A DNA stretch of 64,000 nt from contig NZ_JABEZU010000004.1 in NCBI RefSeq assembly GCF_013149785.1, positions 415,067-479,066 on the forward strand, written 5' to 3'. Below, one piece after another: positions 42,802 to 50,912 of this stretch. A program made the translations under genes and the position numbers. Origin of the DNA: Isoptericola halotolerans. GTDB taxonomy: Bacteria > Actinomycetota > Actinomycetes > Actinomycetales > Cellulomonadaceae. Below the pieces are notes generated by a model. That model made no database searches and was not told the origin of the DNA. It saw nothing but the letters and a program-made list of their open reading frames with translations. The first letter of the stretch is position 1. Every line of letters starts with the position of its first letter.

Positions 42802-43827
42802 CTACCGCAGGCTCTTGAGGTACTCCCTGTAGGTGTCGAGAACGTCGTCAGCGAAGAGGGCTCGTGGCCAGAGGATCCCAGTGATGAGGCCGAGTGCTTC
42901 TGAGTCTTCGACGGCGGGTCTGGCCATGGAGTGCGTTGCGTCGAAGTGCTCGACGCTCACGTCGGAACCGAGCAGGTCTTGGTAGGTGCTGGCGGTCTCG
43001 GTGACGTCGACGTTGCGGTCGTGTTCGCCCAGCATGAGGAGCACGGGCACGTTCTTGTCTGCCATCGCCACGAGGTCGTCGGTGGCGTCGGAGGTGTAGT
43101 TGAGTGAGACGAAGCTCCAGCGGCCGGCGTCCATCGGATCGGGGTCGTCGGTGGCCGCGCGATAGGTGTCGTAGTCGGCGTCCTGTTCGAGCAGGGTGCG
43201 TGTCTGATCGCTGACGGCGATGGCCTGTTCACGTTCGCGGGAGGTAGCGCCATCGTGGTCGAGTTCGGCGAGGAGGTTGTAGCGTCCTTGGCGCAGCCAG
43301 TTGATCGCGGGACCGACCGCGACGATCCCGTCAATGTCATCGCGAGAGACGGCCGCCTTCGGCAGAACCCAGCCTGCTTGGCTTGCGCCCCACAGCACGA
43401 TCGTGTCGTTGGGTATGGCGGCCTGCCGCTGCGCCCAGTCGATCGCAGCTGACACTTCGTCCGCACGATCGTCCATGGTCTGATCGAGCCAGTCTCCGCC
43501 GGAGCCACCGACTCCGGGTTTGCTCCAGGTCAGCGTGGCGAACCCCGCGTCCGCGGCGGCTTCGAACCACGGAAGGTAGAGCCCGTCATGAGTCGCGCCG
43601 ACGGGGCCATCACCGTGGACCACCACGACCAGTCCGCGTGCGGGCTCCTCGGCCGGGAGCGTGAGCACGGCTTCGAGCGCCCCGCCCGAGACCGGAATCG
43701 ACAGGGCTTCCTGGCGCAAGCGGTAGTCGTTGCCGGCCAGCGTCACGCCCACTCCTCCGAGGGCGATCGCGACCACCACGGCAACCACGACGAACCACAC
43801 TCGACGCTTACGTCTCGAAATATTCAC
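42802..43827 (-). CDS. Membrane-anchored alpha/beta hydrolase
   Basis: A 341-residue hydrolase with an N-terminal membrane anchor (about 9-30, VWFVVVAVVVAIALGGVGVT). The catalytic domain has VVVVHGDGPVGATHDGLYLP (oxyanion region), the nucleophile elbow VLWGASQAGWVLP, acid in LMLGEHDRNVDVT and the histidine in FDATHSMARP. It resembles prolyl-oligopeptidase/dienelactone-type esterases. GTG 43827 is chosen; TACACT ends six bases before it, so the mRNA is probably leaderless. The gene is divergent from the GNAT-PaaX pair. Confidence 0.8.
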   Translation of the reverse strand: MNISRRKRRVWFVVVAVVVAIALGGVGVTLAGNDYRLRQEALSIPVSGGALEAVLTLPAEEPARGLVVVVHGDGPVGATHDGLYLPWFEAAADAGFATLTWSKPGVGGSGGDWLDQTMDDRADEVSAAIDWAQRQAAIPNDTIVLWGASQAGWVLPKAAVSRDDIDGIVAVGPAINWLRQGRYNLLAELDHDGATSREREQAIAVSDQTRTLLEQDADYDTYRAATDDPDPMDAGRWSFVSLNYTSDATDDLVAMADKNVPVLLMLGEHDRNVDVTETASTYQDLLGSDVSVEHFDATHSMARPAVEDSEALGLITGILWPRALFADDVLDTYREYLKSLR

Positions 43828-43878
43828 GTTCGTAGTGTAGATGATACATTTCTCGATGTGGATGAGGTGTCGATCGGG

Positions 43879-44448
43879 ATGGGCTTCGTGACCAGTGAGC
43901 GCGCAAGCGTCGGAGCGCTGTACTGGGGTGCGTTCGGAGAGAAGCTGGCCGCGGCGTTCCGTGACGTGGAGACCGGCGCGAGGGTCGTGACGGCGGGACT
44001 GCGTGCGGACCGGATGCTGGTGGCGAGGTTTGCGGGCAAGGTGGTGGGTGTGTGCGGCTACTACCAGGACGGTCGCGGCACAGCAGACCTGTCGTGGAGG
44101 CACCTGCGCGGGCACTTGTCTCGCACGGCGTCTGTGCGGGCGGTGGGTGTGCTCTCGCTGCTCAGCCGCCATGGGCGACCGGGTGTGCTCGTGCTCGACG
44201 GCATCTGCGTGAACGAGGCTCACCGTGGTCACGGGATCGGCTCGATGCTCTTGGACGCGGCGGTCGAGCTCGCACGTGAGCGCGGCGATAGGGCTGTTCA
44301 GCTGTCGGTGATCGATACGAACCCACGCGCTGCCGCGTTGTACCGGCGCCGAGGATTCACGACTGTCGACCGGGGCTCGCTCGGCCCGTTGCAGCACCTC
44401 TACGGTTTCGAGCACTACACGACGATGCGCAAGAAGACCGACGCGTGA
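43879..44448 (+). CDS. GNAT family N-acetyltransferase
   Basis: A 189-residue acetyltransferase. LVLDGICVNEAHRGHGIGSM (motif A, acetyl-CoA binding) and LSVIDTNPRAAALYRRRGF (motif B) are clear. The ATG at 43879 is preferred since GAGGTG lies nine bases before it; GTG 43867 is an alternative. The stop overlaps the start of the PaaX-like gene (GTGA). The pair is divergent from the membrane hydrolase gene and may be regulated together by the PaaX protein. Confidence 0.85.
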   Translation: MGFVTSERASVGALYWGAFGEKLAAAFRDVETGARVVTAGLRADRMLVARFAGKVVGVCGYYQDGRGTADLSWRHLRGHLSRTASVRAVGVLSLLSRHGRPGVLVLDGICVNEAHRGHGIGSMLLDAAVELARERGDRAVQLSVIDTNPRAAALYRRRGFTTVDRGSLGPLQHLYGFEHYTTMRKKTDA

Positions 44449-45263
44449 GCGCCGTGCCCCTTCCGATCGCGCCGCGTACCGTGATCGAGGCGTTCCTACC
44501 CGCCGACGGGCAGGTGCCGTTGGATGTGGTGTTCGACACCGCGAATGCCGCAGGGATCGCTGACCAGCCCCTACGACTGGCCTTGCGCCGCATGGTCGCA
44601 GCCGGGGACATCGTCCAGGCCGGTCGAGGCCGCAGTGGCACGGCGGAGTTGACCCTTGCCGGTCGGCAGCGACTGGGCCGGGACCGCCTCGCCCTCCGGC
44701 TGGCCTTCGCCCAAGACCAAGGGCTCGCACCGTGGGACGGACGCTGGCGGCTGCTGGCGGTCAGCACGCCCGAGGCCGATCGCGCTGCACGCGACGCCCT
44801 ACGCCGCCAGCTGGTCGACACCGGGGCTGCCGCGGTGTCGACCGGTTTGTATCTCAGCCCGCACAACCTGGCCGACATGCTCGATACCCACGAGCGCAGC
44901 CACCTCGTGCAGGCCACTGCGACCGGGGTGGACGTACGAGGCGTGACAGACCCGCAAGCGGTGACCGAGGCGCTGTGGCCCCGGGCCCGGATCATCGAGG
45001 CCTACGCCGTTGTGGACCAGGCGATCGAGCACGTCCAGCTCGCGATGGAAACCGGCGCCGAAGCCGCACTGGTGGGACAGCTGCACCTCGCTGAGGCGCT
45101 AGAACAGGCGATGCGATCTGACCCGCTCATCCCTCTCGAACTACGCACCGAGCCCTGGGCTCCCACACAGATTCGACGCAGGTGGCACGACGCTTGGGCT
45201 GCGCTGACACGAGACCTTGCAGGAGAACTCCTCTATCTCGGCTGGCTGCCCCAACGCCCCTAG
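44445..45263 (+). CDS. PaaX family transcriptional regulator
   Basis: A 272-residue repressor-type protein. The N-terminal winged helix (PRTVIEAFLPADGQVPLDVV, IADQPLRLALRRMVAAGDIV, RGRSGTAELTLAGRQRL) and the central domain (APWDGRWRLLAVSTPEADRA, LRRQLVDTGAAAVSTGLYLS) match PaaX, known as the phenylacetyl-CoA-responsive repressor. No phenylacetate genes are near, so the ligand may differ. It is translationally coupled to the GNAT gene. Confidence 0.85.
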   Translation: MSAVPLPIAPRTVIEAFLPADGQVPLDVVFDTANAAGIADQPLRLALRRMVAAGDIVQAGRGRSGTAELTLAGRQRLGRDRLALRLAFAQDQGLAPWDGRWRLLAVSTPEADRAARDALRRQLVDTGAAAVSTGLYLSPHNLADMLDTHERSHLVQATATGVDVRGVTDPQAVTEALWPRARIIEAYAVVDQAIEHVQLAMETGAEAALVGQLHLAEALEQAMRSDPLIPLELRTEPWAPTQIRRRWHDAWAALTRDLAGELLYLGWLPQRP

Positions 45264-45390
45264 AAGGAAATCGCAGACGAAGCAGAGAAGGCGCAGCTAC
45301 TTTTTGCGTTCCCACGGGGTGGGGACTGCTGCACGGATAGGTGACACCTGGCCTGTGGTGCCTTCGGGTGCTGCTGGAAGGATGTGTCCC

Positions 45391-45935
45391 GTGCCCAGAC
45401 CCCATCCCAAGGCGATGTCGTGGCCGTCGCCCGTCGTGGCGAGTCCACGGTCAAGCAGATCGCGAAGGACTTCGGCATCTCCGAGTCGTGCCTGCGCAAC
45501 TGGATCCACGCCGCTGACGTCGAGGACGGCAGCCGGTCCGGCGTGACGAAGAGTGAGTCGGCCGAGCTGCGCGAAGCCAGGAAGCGGGTCCGCCTGCTGG
45601 AGCAGGAGAACGAGGTGCTGCGTCGCGCGGCGGCGTACTTCGCCCAGGCGCACCTGCCGGGAAGATGAGCTGCCCGCTCGTCCGAGAGCTCGCCGCTGAC
45701 GGGATCCTCGTCGCGTGACGTGCCGGGTCCTGAACCTCGCCCGTCAGCCCTACTACCGGTGGCTCGCCAACCCGATCACCGATCGAGAGGTCGAGCAGGC
45801 CCACCTCGCCAACGCCCTGTTCGACGCCCACCGCGACGACCCGGAGTTCGGGTACCGGCTGCTGGCCAACGAGGCTCGCGACGCCGGCCACCGCGCGTGT
45901 GACAGGACCTTGCCCTCATCGGCATGGACAACAGC
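45391..45935 (+). mobile_element. IS3-family element remnant (OrfA nearly complete, OrfB truncated)
   Basis: OrfA: VPRPHPKA at 45391, then after a short deletion DVVAVARRGESTVKQIAKDF, GISESCLRNWIHAADVEDG, RLLEQENEVLRRAAAYFAQA, ending at 45668. OrfB: a broken start, then VTCRVLNLARQPYYRWLANP, ITDREVEQAHLANALFDAHR, DDPEFGYRLLANEARDAGHR. Homology stops at about 45910, before the DDE catalytic core. Confidence 0.85.
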
Positions 45936-45937
45936 CC

Positions 45938-46090
45938 GTGACCGTCCCCCCGCTGACGACCATGGCGTACGACATCGCGCAGGTGACCGCCGTGTCGACC
46001 CGCGCGCTGCTCGCTCGGCTCGACAAGAACGGCGGCCCCGAGACGGCAGTCGGGCTGCAGGTGCAGCTCGTCGAGCGTGAGACGGCCTGA
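45938..46090 (+). pseudogene. LacI family regulator C-terminal fragment
   Basis: VTVPPLTTMAYDIAQVTAVS, TRALLARLDKNGGPETAVGL, QVQLVERETA is the last ~50 residues of a LacI/GalR protein. It begins right where the truncated IS3 element ends, so an insertion followed by deletion probably removed the rest. Confidence 0.6.
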
Positions 46091-46232
46091 GCGGGTAGGC
46101 GGCTCGCGACCAGGTGCACAGTCCTCACAGAGCGGGAGTCAACCGTCCCTCGGGTATTCCCGGCGAGACGACCGAGAAGTCCGTCGCTGCCGACGGGTTG
46201 GAGCAGGCGCTGTTCGCTCGGCGACTGCGAGG

Positions 46233-46257
46233 ACCGTACGGGAGTGCCTCGTACGGT
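46233..46257 (+). repeat. 8-bp stem hairpin in scar DNA
   Basis: ACCGTACG, a nine-base loop, CGTACGGT. It resembles the end hairpins of mobile introns only superficially; no reverse transcriptase is present. Confidence 0.35.
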
Positions 46258-46304
46258 CGAAGTCCGGTGTGGAACCGGGTCCTGATTCTCCGCCGCGACC
46301 CGTG

Positions 46305-46385
46305 CAACCTACTTTGCGCACCACGCGCGACACGCCCGAGTTCGCGCAAGGTAGGCAGGCGTGTCCGCGCAATCTGCGCTGCACG
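46305..46385. repeat. Dispersed hairpin repeat, copy B
   Basis: Nine differences in 81 aligned bases compared with 34848-34928. The core GACACGCC...GCAAGGTAGGCAG...GGCGTGTC is identical in its arms. Confidence 0.75.
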
Positions 46386-46403
46386 GCCTGACCTGGTTTC
46401 CCG

Positions 46404-46526
46404 GACAGCTTCGACCCGGCGGTCATCCAGGGGATGAACCAGCAGGCTGACGACTGGGCAGGGCGAGAGGTGCTCGAGCGTCTGACCGACGCGGCGATGC
46501 CGGCGTGGCCGCCGGCCAGTGGCTGA
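46404..46526 (+). pseudogene. Unidentified C-terminal gene fragment
   Basis: DSFDPAVIQGMNQQADDWAG, REVLERLTDAAMPAWPPASG and TGA. It has good coding character but no start, and begins 18 bases after repeat copy B. The family is not recognised. Confidence 0.35.
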
Positions 46527-46571
46527 GCACCTCGCTCCACGGACCCCGGCGGAACCGCCCGTCTCTCCGCT

Positions 46572-47612
46572 TCAGCTACCGCTCAGCGCCGCGGTGGACT
46601 CACGGATGACGAGCTGGGTGGCGAGCTGGATGTGATGCGAGTCGGGCCGCTCCCCGCGTGACTGCTGCAGCAGGGTGCGCAGTGCGACGCGGCCCATGTC
46701 GATGATGGGCTGGCGCACGGTGGTCAGCGGCGGTGCGGTGGACAGGGCGGAGTAGGTGTCGTCGTAGCCGACCACCGAGAGGTCCTCGGGAACGCGCAGG
46801 CTGTGGCGGCGCGCTGCCTCGAGGACGCCGAGGGCGCTGGCGTCGCAGCCGGCGAAGATGGCGGTGGGCCGTTCGGGCAGGCCGAGCAGAGTGGTGGCCA
46901 TCTCGAGCCCGGCGAGAAAGGTGAAGCCCTCCTCGAGGACCAGGGCCGGGTCGGCGGCGATGCCGTCGTCGGACAGTGCGCTGAGGTATCCCTGCAGCCG
47001 TTCGCGGGAGGCACCGGAGACGGGTGGGCCCCCGGCATAGGCGATGCGGCGGTGTCCGAGCCCGAGCAGGTGCTTGGTCGCCTGCAGGCCGCCGGTGAAG
47101 TTGGTGGACCCGACGGACACGACCTCGTCGTCGAGCGGGTTGAGCGGGTCGATCACCACGACGCTCAGTCCTGCCGCGCGCATCTGGTCGCGCTGGTCGG
47201 GCGTGAGCTCGGAGGTGACCACGATGACGCCGGCGCGACCCTGGGTGGCGAGCTGACGGATCCATCCGGGCGAGAGCGGGCCGTTGGGTCGGCCGCCCGC
47301 GCTGTCGAGGACGTCGACGATCACCTCGACGTCATGGGTGTGGCCTGCGGCGACGATGCCGTCCAGGACCTGCATCGAGTAGACGTTCACGAGCGTGTCG
47401 AAGACGACGTTCACCTTGCGCAGCGCGGTGGTCTCGCGCGGCCCGGTGCTGGGCACGTAGCCGAGCTGCTCGATGGCCTCCTCGACTCGACGGCGCGTCT
47501 CCGCGGAGATGTTCGGCCGGTGGTTGAGGACCTTCGAGGCGGTCGCCTTGGAGACGCCCGCGGCACGGGCGACTTGTTCGAGCGTCGGTCGCGACGCATT
47601 CGTCGTACTCAC
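46572..47612 (-). CDS. LacI family transcriptional regulator of the xyloside operon
   Basis: A 346-residue LacI/GalR protein. Helix-turn-helix: TLEQVARAAGVSKATASKVL with hinge NHRPNISAETRRRVEEAIEQ. The periplasmic-binding-like domain has VGYDDTYSALSTAPPLTTVR near the C-terminus. GTG 47612 is chosen (47615 possible); GAGGGG lies upstream. It is divergent from the sugar-binding protein gene. An operator palindrome GAAACTGTTTC lies in its own leader and another upstream of the transporter gene, so it probably represses both until a xylose-derived sugar binds. Confidence 0.92.
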   Translation of the reverse strand: MSTTNASRPTLEQVARAAGVSKATASKVLNHRPNISAETRRRVEEAIEQLGYVPSTGPRETTALRKVNVVFDTLVNVYSMQVLDGIVAAGHTHDVEVIVDVLDSAGGRPNGPLSPGWIRQLATQGRAGVIVVTSELTPDQRDQMRAAGLSVVVIDPLNPLDDEVVSVGSTNFTGGLQATKHLLGLGHRRIAYAGGPPVSGASRERLQGYLSALSDDGIAADPALVLEEGFTFLAGLEMATTLLGLPERPTAIFAGCDASALGVLEAARRHSLRVPEDLSVVGYDDTYSALSTAPPLTTVRQPIIDMGRVALRTLLQQSRGERPDSHHIQLATQLVIRESTAALSGS

Positions 47613-47654
47613 CACTGAGATCCCCTCGATCGTCGCCAGCACTCTCGTGTCGCC

Positions 47655-47665
47655 GAAACTGTTTC
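47655..47665. promoter_or_regulatory. LacI operator 1
   Basis: GAAACTGTTTC, a perfect 5+1+5 palindrome, lies 40 bases upstream of the lacI-type gene start. The same 11-mer occurs at 47752. Confidence 0.65.
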
Positions 47666-47700
47666 CGTCATTGTAGCCACACCAAAGCCTCAAACGGCGC

Positions 47701-47762
47701 TTGACAGCCGTACCGAGTCGTTCTAGCGTCCGAGAGTCAAGGAAACAGAGCGAAACTGTTTC
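47701..47762 (+). promoter_or_regulatory. Promoter and LacI operator 2 of the xyloside ABC operon
   Basis: TTGACA at 47701-47706, 17 bases, TAGCGT at 47724-47729. GAAACTGTTTC at 47752-47762 lies just downstream of the predicted start, with an additional half-site GGAAACAG at 47741. Binding there would block transcription. Confidence 0.65.
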
Positions 47763-47805
47763 CGAACTGTCGACGGTGGTGTCGGCGAGAGAGAGGACTC
47801 TGGCG

Positions 47806-49104
47806 ATGAGGCTGAGCAACGGGCGGCGCACGAGCGCCGCGGTCGTCGCGGTGGCGGTGGCCGGACTGCTGGCAGCGTGCGGAGAGGGCACCCAGCCGGG
47901 GCAGGCCTCCGCGGGTACCACGGCATGGGCGCTGACCGGCGGTAGCGAGGAGATGTTCCGTGCGCAGTTCGACGCGTGGAACACCGAGAACCCTGACCAG
48001 GAGATCGCGGTCGATTGGTTTGCGAACGACGCGTACAAGGAGAAGATCCGCACCTCGGTGGGATCGGGCAACGCACCCACCCTGATCTACTCCTGGGCCG
48101 GCGGGACGCTGGCCGACTACGTCGCCAACGACAGCGTCGTCGACCTCACGGATGACACACGCGAGCTCACCGAGCGTCTGATCCCGTCGGTCGCGGCGAA
48201 CGGCCAGGTGGACGGCAAGACCTACGCCGTGCCGAACACGCAGAGCCAGCCGGTCGTCCTGTACTACAACCAGGAGGTCCTGGACGCCGCCGGTGTCGAG
48301 GTGCCGACGACGTACGACGAGCTGCTCACCACGGCGGGCACCCTCAAGGACCAGGGCGTGATCCCCATCGCGCTGGCCGGGCAGAGCGTGTGGCCCGAGC
48401 TGATGTGGATCCAGTACCTCACCGACCGCATCGGCGGCCCGGAGGTCTTCCAGGCCGTGCTCGACGGCGAGGAGGGCGCGTGGTCCGACCCGGCGGTCAT
48501 CGAGGCCACGACAAAGATCCAGGAGCTCGTGGACGCGGGCGCGTTCGGGGACAGCTTCGGCTCGGTCAACGCCGACCAGAACGCCGACACCGCGCTCGTG
48601 CACACCGGCAAGGCGGCGTTCATCCTGCAGGGAAGCTGGGTGTACCCGAACTTCCTCAACGACGCCCCGGAGCTCGTCGAGTCCGGCGGCCTGGGCTACA
48701 CCACCTTCCCGGCGGTCGACGGCGGTGCGGGGGACCCGGCGAACGTCGTGGGCAACCCGTCGAACTTCTGGTCGGTCTCCGCGTCCGCCTCCGCGGAGGA
48801 CCAGGCGACGGCGAAGTCCTTCGTCGCCTCCGAGGTGCTCAACGACGACGCCGTCGACGAGCTGCTCGCCATCGGCACGGTTCCGCCGATCAGCGGCCTC
48901 GAGGACAAGATCGAGCAGCAGGACGACGCGGACTACCTGTCGTTCGTCTACGGCATGGTGCGCGATGCCCCGCACTTCCAGCTCTCCTGGGACCAGGCCC
49001 TGCCGGCCGCGCAGTCCCAGGCCCTGCTGGACAACCTGAGCCAGCTGTTCCTGGGGCAGATCGACCCGCAGCAGTTCTCCGACGCGATGAACGCGACGCT
49101 GTGA
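47806..49104 (+). CDS. ABC transporter sugar-binding lipoprotein
   Basis: A 432-residue family 1 extracellular solute-binding protein. The signal peptide ends in the lipobox LLAACGEG (Cys about residue 26), so it is anchored to the outer face of the membrane. The mature part shows WALTGGSEEMFRAQFDAWNT, APTLIYSWAGGTLADYV, YAVPNTQSQPVVLYYNQEVL and FILQGSWVYPNF, typical of oligosaccharide-binding proteins. ATG 47806 has GAGAGGA. Followed by two permease genes with four-base overlaps; no ATPase gene is present, as is usual for MsiK-type actinobacterial sugar systems. Confidence 0.93.
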   Translation: MRLSNGRRTSAAVVAVAVAGLLAACGEGTQPGQASAGTTAWALTGGSEEMFRAQFDAWNTENPDQEIAVDWFANDAYKEKIRTSVGSGNAPTLIYSWAGGTLADYVANDSVVDLTDDTRELTERLIPSVAANGQVDGKTYAVPNTQSQPVVLYYNQEVLDAAGVEVPTTYDELLTTAGTLKDQGVIPIALAGQSVWPELMWIQYLTDRIGGPEVFQAVLDGEEGAWSDPAVIEATTKIQELVDAGAFGDSFGSVNADQNADTALVHTGKAAFILQGSWVYPNFLNDAPELVESGGLGYTTFPAVDGGAGDPANVVGNPSNFWSVSASASAEDQATAKSFVASEVLNDDAVDELLAIGTVPPISGLEDKIEQQDDADYLSFVYGMVRDAPHFQLSWDQALPAAQSQALLDNLSQLFLGQIDPQQFSDAMNATL

Positions 49105-50036
49105 GTGTCGCAACCAGCCCCGCAGCCCTGACGCAGACGCGCCAGGGCCGCGGGGCCCCCGGAAGCCGCGCGGCCGGCCCGTCGATCTGGATGGCCGGGC
49201 CCGCCCTGCTGCTGTTCGGCGTGTTCGCCGTGGTGCCGCTGCTGGGCGTGGTCGTCCTGTCGTTCATGAGCTGGGACGGCCTGGGCGCCCCGGTCTGGGC
49301 CGGCGCCGAGAACTGGGGCCGCACGCTCACCGACCCGGTGACGCAGAATGCCATGCGCCTCACCGTGGTCCTCAGCGTGGCGAGCTGGCTGTTCCAGGCA
49401 CCGGTCTCGCTGCTGCTCGGCGTCTTCATGGCCGGCCGCCAGCGCTACCGGGCCGTGCTCTCGGTGCTGTACTTCCTGCCCCTGCTGTTCTCCGCGGCGG
49501 CCGTCGCGATCGCCTACCGGGCGCTGCTGGATCCCAACTTCGGGCTGGGCACCGCACTGGGCGTCTCGTGGCTGTCCCAGGACTGGATCGGCGACCCCGA
49601 CCTGGCGCTGTGGGTGGTGCTGTTCGTCGTCTCCTGGTCGTTCGTGCCGTTCCACTCCCTGCTCTACCAGGGCGGCGTCCGGCAGATCCCGAAGTCGATG
49701 TACGAGGCGGCGCTGCTCGACGGCGCCGGCCGGGCGCAGCAGTTCTTCCACATCACCCTGCCGCAGCTGAAGTACACGATCGTGACGTCCTCGACGCTGA
49801 TGATCGTCGGTTCCCTGACGTACTTCGACCTCATCTTCGTCCTGACCGGCGGGGGACCGGGCAACGCGACCCGCATCCTGCCGCTGGACATGTACCTGAC
49901 CGGCTTCCGCAGCTACGACATGGGCAAGGCGAGCGTCATCGCCGTCGTCCTCGTCGCCGTCGGCCTCGCGGTCTCGATCGGGCTGAACCGGTTCTCGGGA
50001 GCGAACAAGATGGACTCGCAGATGGAGGGCGTCTGA
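49101..50036 (+). CDS. ABC sugar transporter permease (MalF type)
   Basis: A 311-residue permease with six helices. LLLFGVFAVVPLLGVVVLSF is the first helix, and the ATPase-contact loop EAALLDGAGRAQQFFHITLP (EAA motif) is at about 215-234. The GTG start overlaps the stop of the binding-protein gene (GTGA). Partner of the following permease. Confidence 0.93.
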   Translation: MSVATSPAALTQTRQGRGAPGSRAAGPSIWMAGPALLLFGVFAVVPLLGVVVLSFMSWDGLGAPVWAGAENWGRTLTDPVTQNAMRLTVVLSVASWLFQAPVSLLLGVFMAGRQRYRAVLSVLYFLPLLFSAAAVAIAYRALLDPNFGLGTALGVSWLSQDWIGDPDLALWVVLFVVSWSFVPFHSLLYQGGVRQIPKSMYEAALLDGAGRAQQFFHITLPQLKYTIVTSSTLMIVGSLTYFDLIFVLTGGGPGNATRILPLDMYLTGFRSYDMGKASVIAVVLVAVGLAVSIGLNRFSGANKMDSQMEGV

Positions 50037-50869
50037 TGTCCGCACGCACCTCGCGCACCACGCCCAACGTACTGGGTGGCCTGGCCGGGTGGGTCTGGCT
50101 GGCGATCATCATCGTGCCGATCTACTACATCCTCGTCACGAGCCTGCGTCCCCAGGCCGACTACTACTCCGAGAACCCGCTCTCGTTGCCGACCAACCCG
50201 ACCTTGGACGCCTACGGGCAGGTGCTGGCCAACGACTTCCTGCGCTACTTCGGCAACTCGGTGGTCGTCACCCTGGTCTCGGTCCTCGTGATCCTCGCGG
50301 TGAGCCTGATGGCGTCCTACGTCGTCGTGCGCTCCCGCCGCCGGTCGACGGCGCGGCTGTTCCAGGTCTTCCTGCTCGGCATCGCCATCCCGATCCAGGC
50401 CACGATCATCCCCGTCTACTACCTGATCGTGCAGCTCGGGCTGTACGACACCCTGTGGGCGATCATCCTTCCGTCGATCGCGTTCGCGATCCCGCTGTCG
50501 GTCCTCATCCTGACCAACTTCCTGCGCGACGTGCCGGCGGAGCTGTTCGAGTCGATGAGGGTGGACGGCGCGGGAGAGTGGCGCACCCTGTGGAGCCTCG
50601 CCCTGCCGCTGACCCGCCCGGCCGTCATGACGGTCGGCGTCTACAACGCCCTGCAGGTGTGGAACGGGTTCCTGTTCCCTCTGGTGCTCACCCAGAGCGC
50701 CGAGACCCGCGTGCTGCCGCTGTCCCTGTGGTCCTTCCAGGGCGAGTTCTCCGTGAACGTGCCGGCCGTGCTCGCCGCCGTCGTCCTGTCCGTCCTTCCC
50801 ATCCTCGCCGCCTACATCGTGGGCCGCCGCCAGCTCGTGTCCGGCCTGACCGCCGGCTTCGGCAAGTAG
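50036..50869 (+). CDS. ABC sugar transporter permease (MalG type)
   Basis: A 277-residue permease. It begins MSARTSRTTPNVLGGLAGWV with helix WVWLAIIIVPIYYILVTSL; the EAA loop is ELFESMRVDGAGEWRTLWSL. ATG overlaps the upstream stop in ATGA-like fashion (TGATG). It forms the channel with the MalF-type partner. The ATPase is expected elsewhere in the genome. Confidence 0.93.
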   Translation: MSARTSRTTPNVLGGLAGWVWLAIIIVPIYYILVTSLRPQADYYSENPLSLPTNPTLDAYGQVLANDFLRYFGNSVVVTLVSVLVILAVSLMASYVVVRSRRRSTARLFQVFLLGIAIPIQATIIPVYYLIVQLGLYDTLWAIILPSIAFAIPLSVLILTNFLRDVPAELFESMRVDGAGEWRTLWSLALPLTRPAVMTVGVYNALQVWNGFLFPLVLTQSAETRVLPLSLWSFQGEFSVNVPAVLAAVVLSVLPILAAYIVGRRQLVSGLTAGFGK

Positions 50870-50912
50870 CCGGCCGCCGCCGGCTCCCTTACTCAGCACT
50901 TCGAGGAGCTCC

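Noticed and set aside
42802..44730. 642-codon minus frame including the hydrolase
   Set aside because: Its first 300 codons are antisense to the GNAT and PaaX genes; the hydrolase starts at 43827.
46233..46257. Possible group II intron domain V
   Set aside because: The hairpin has an overlong loop and lacks the AGC triad and GNRA tetraloop; no reverse transcriptase is near.
24400..46571. Single integrative element with integrase
   Set aside because: No intact integrase, recombinase or relaxase was found; only IS remnants are present, so the region is better called a patchwork island.
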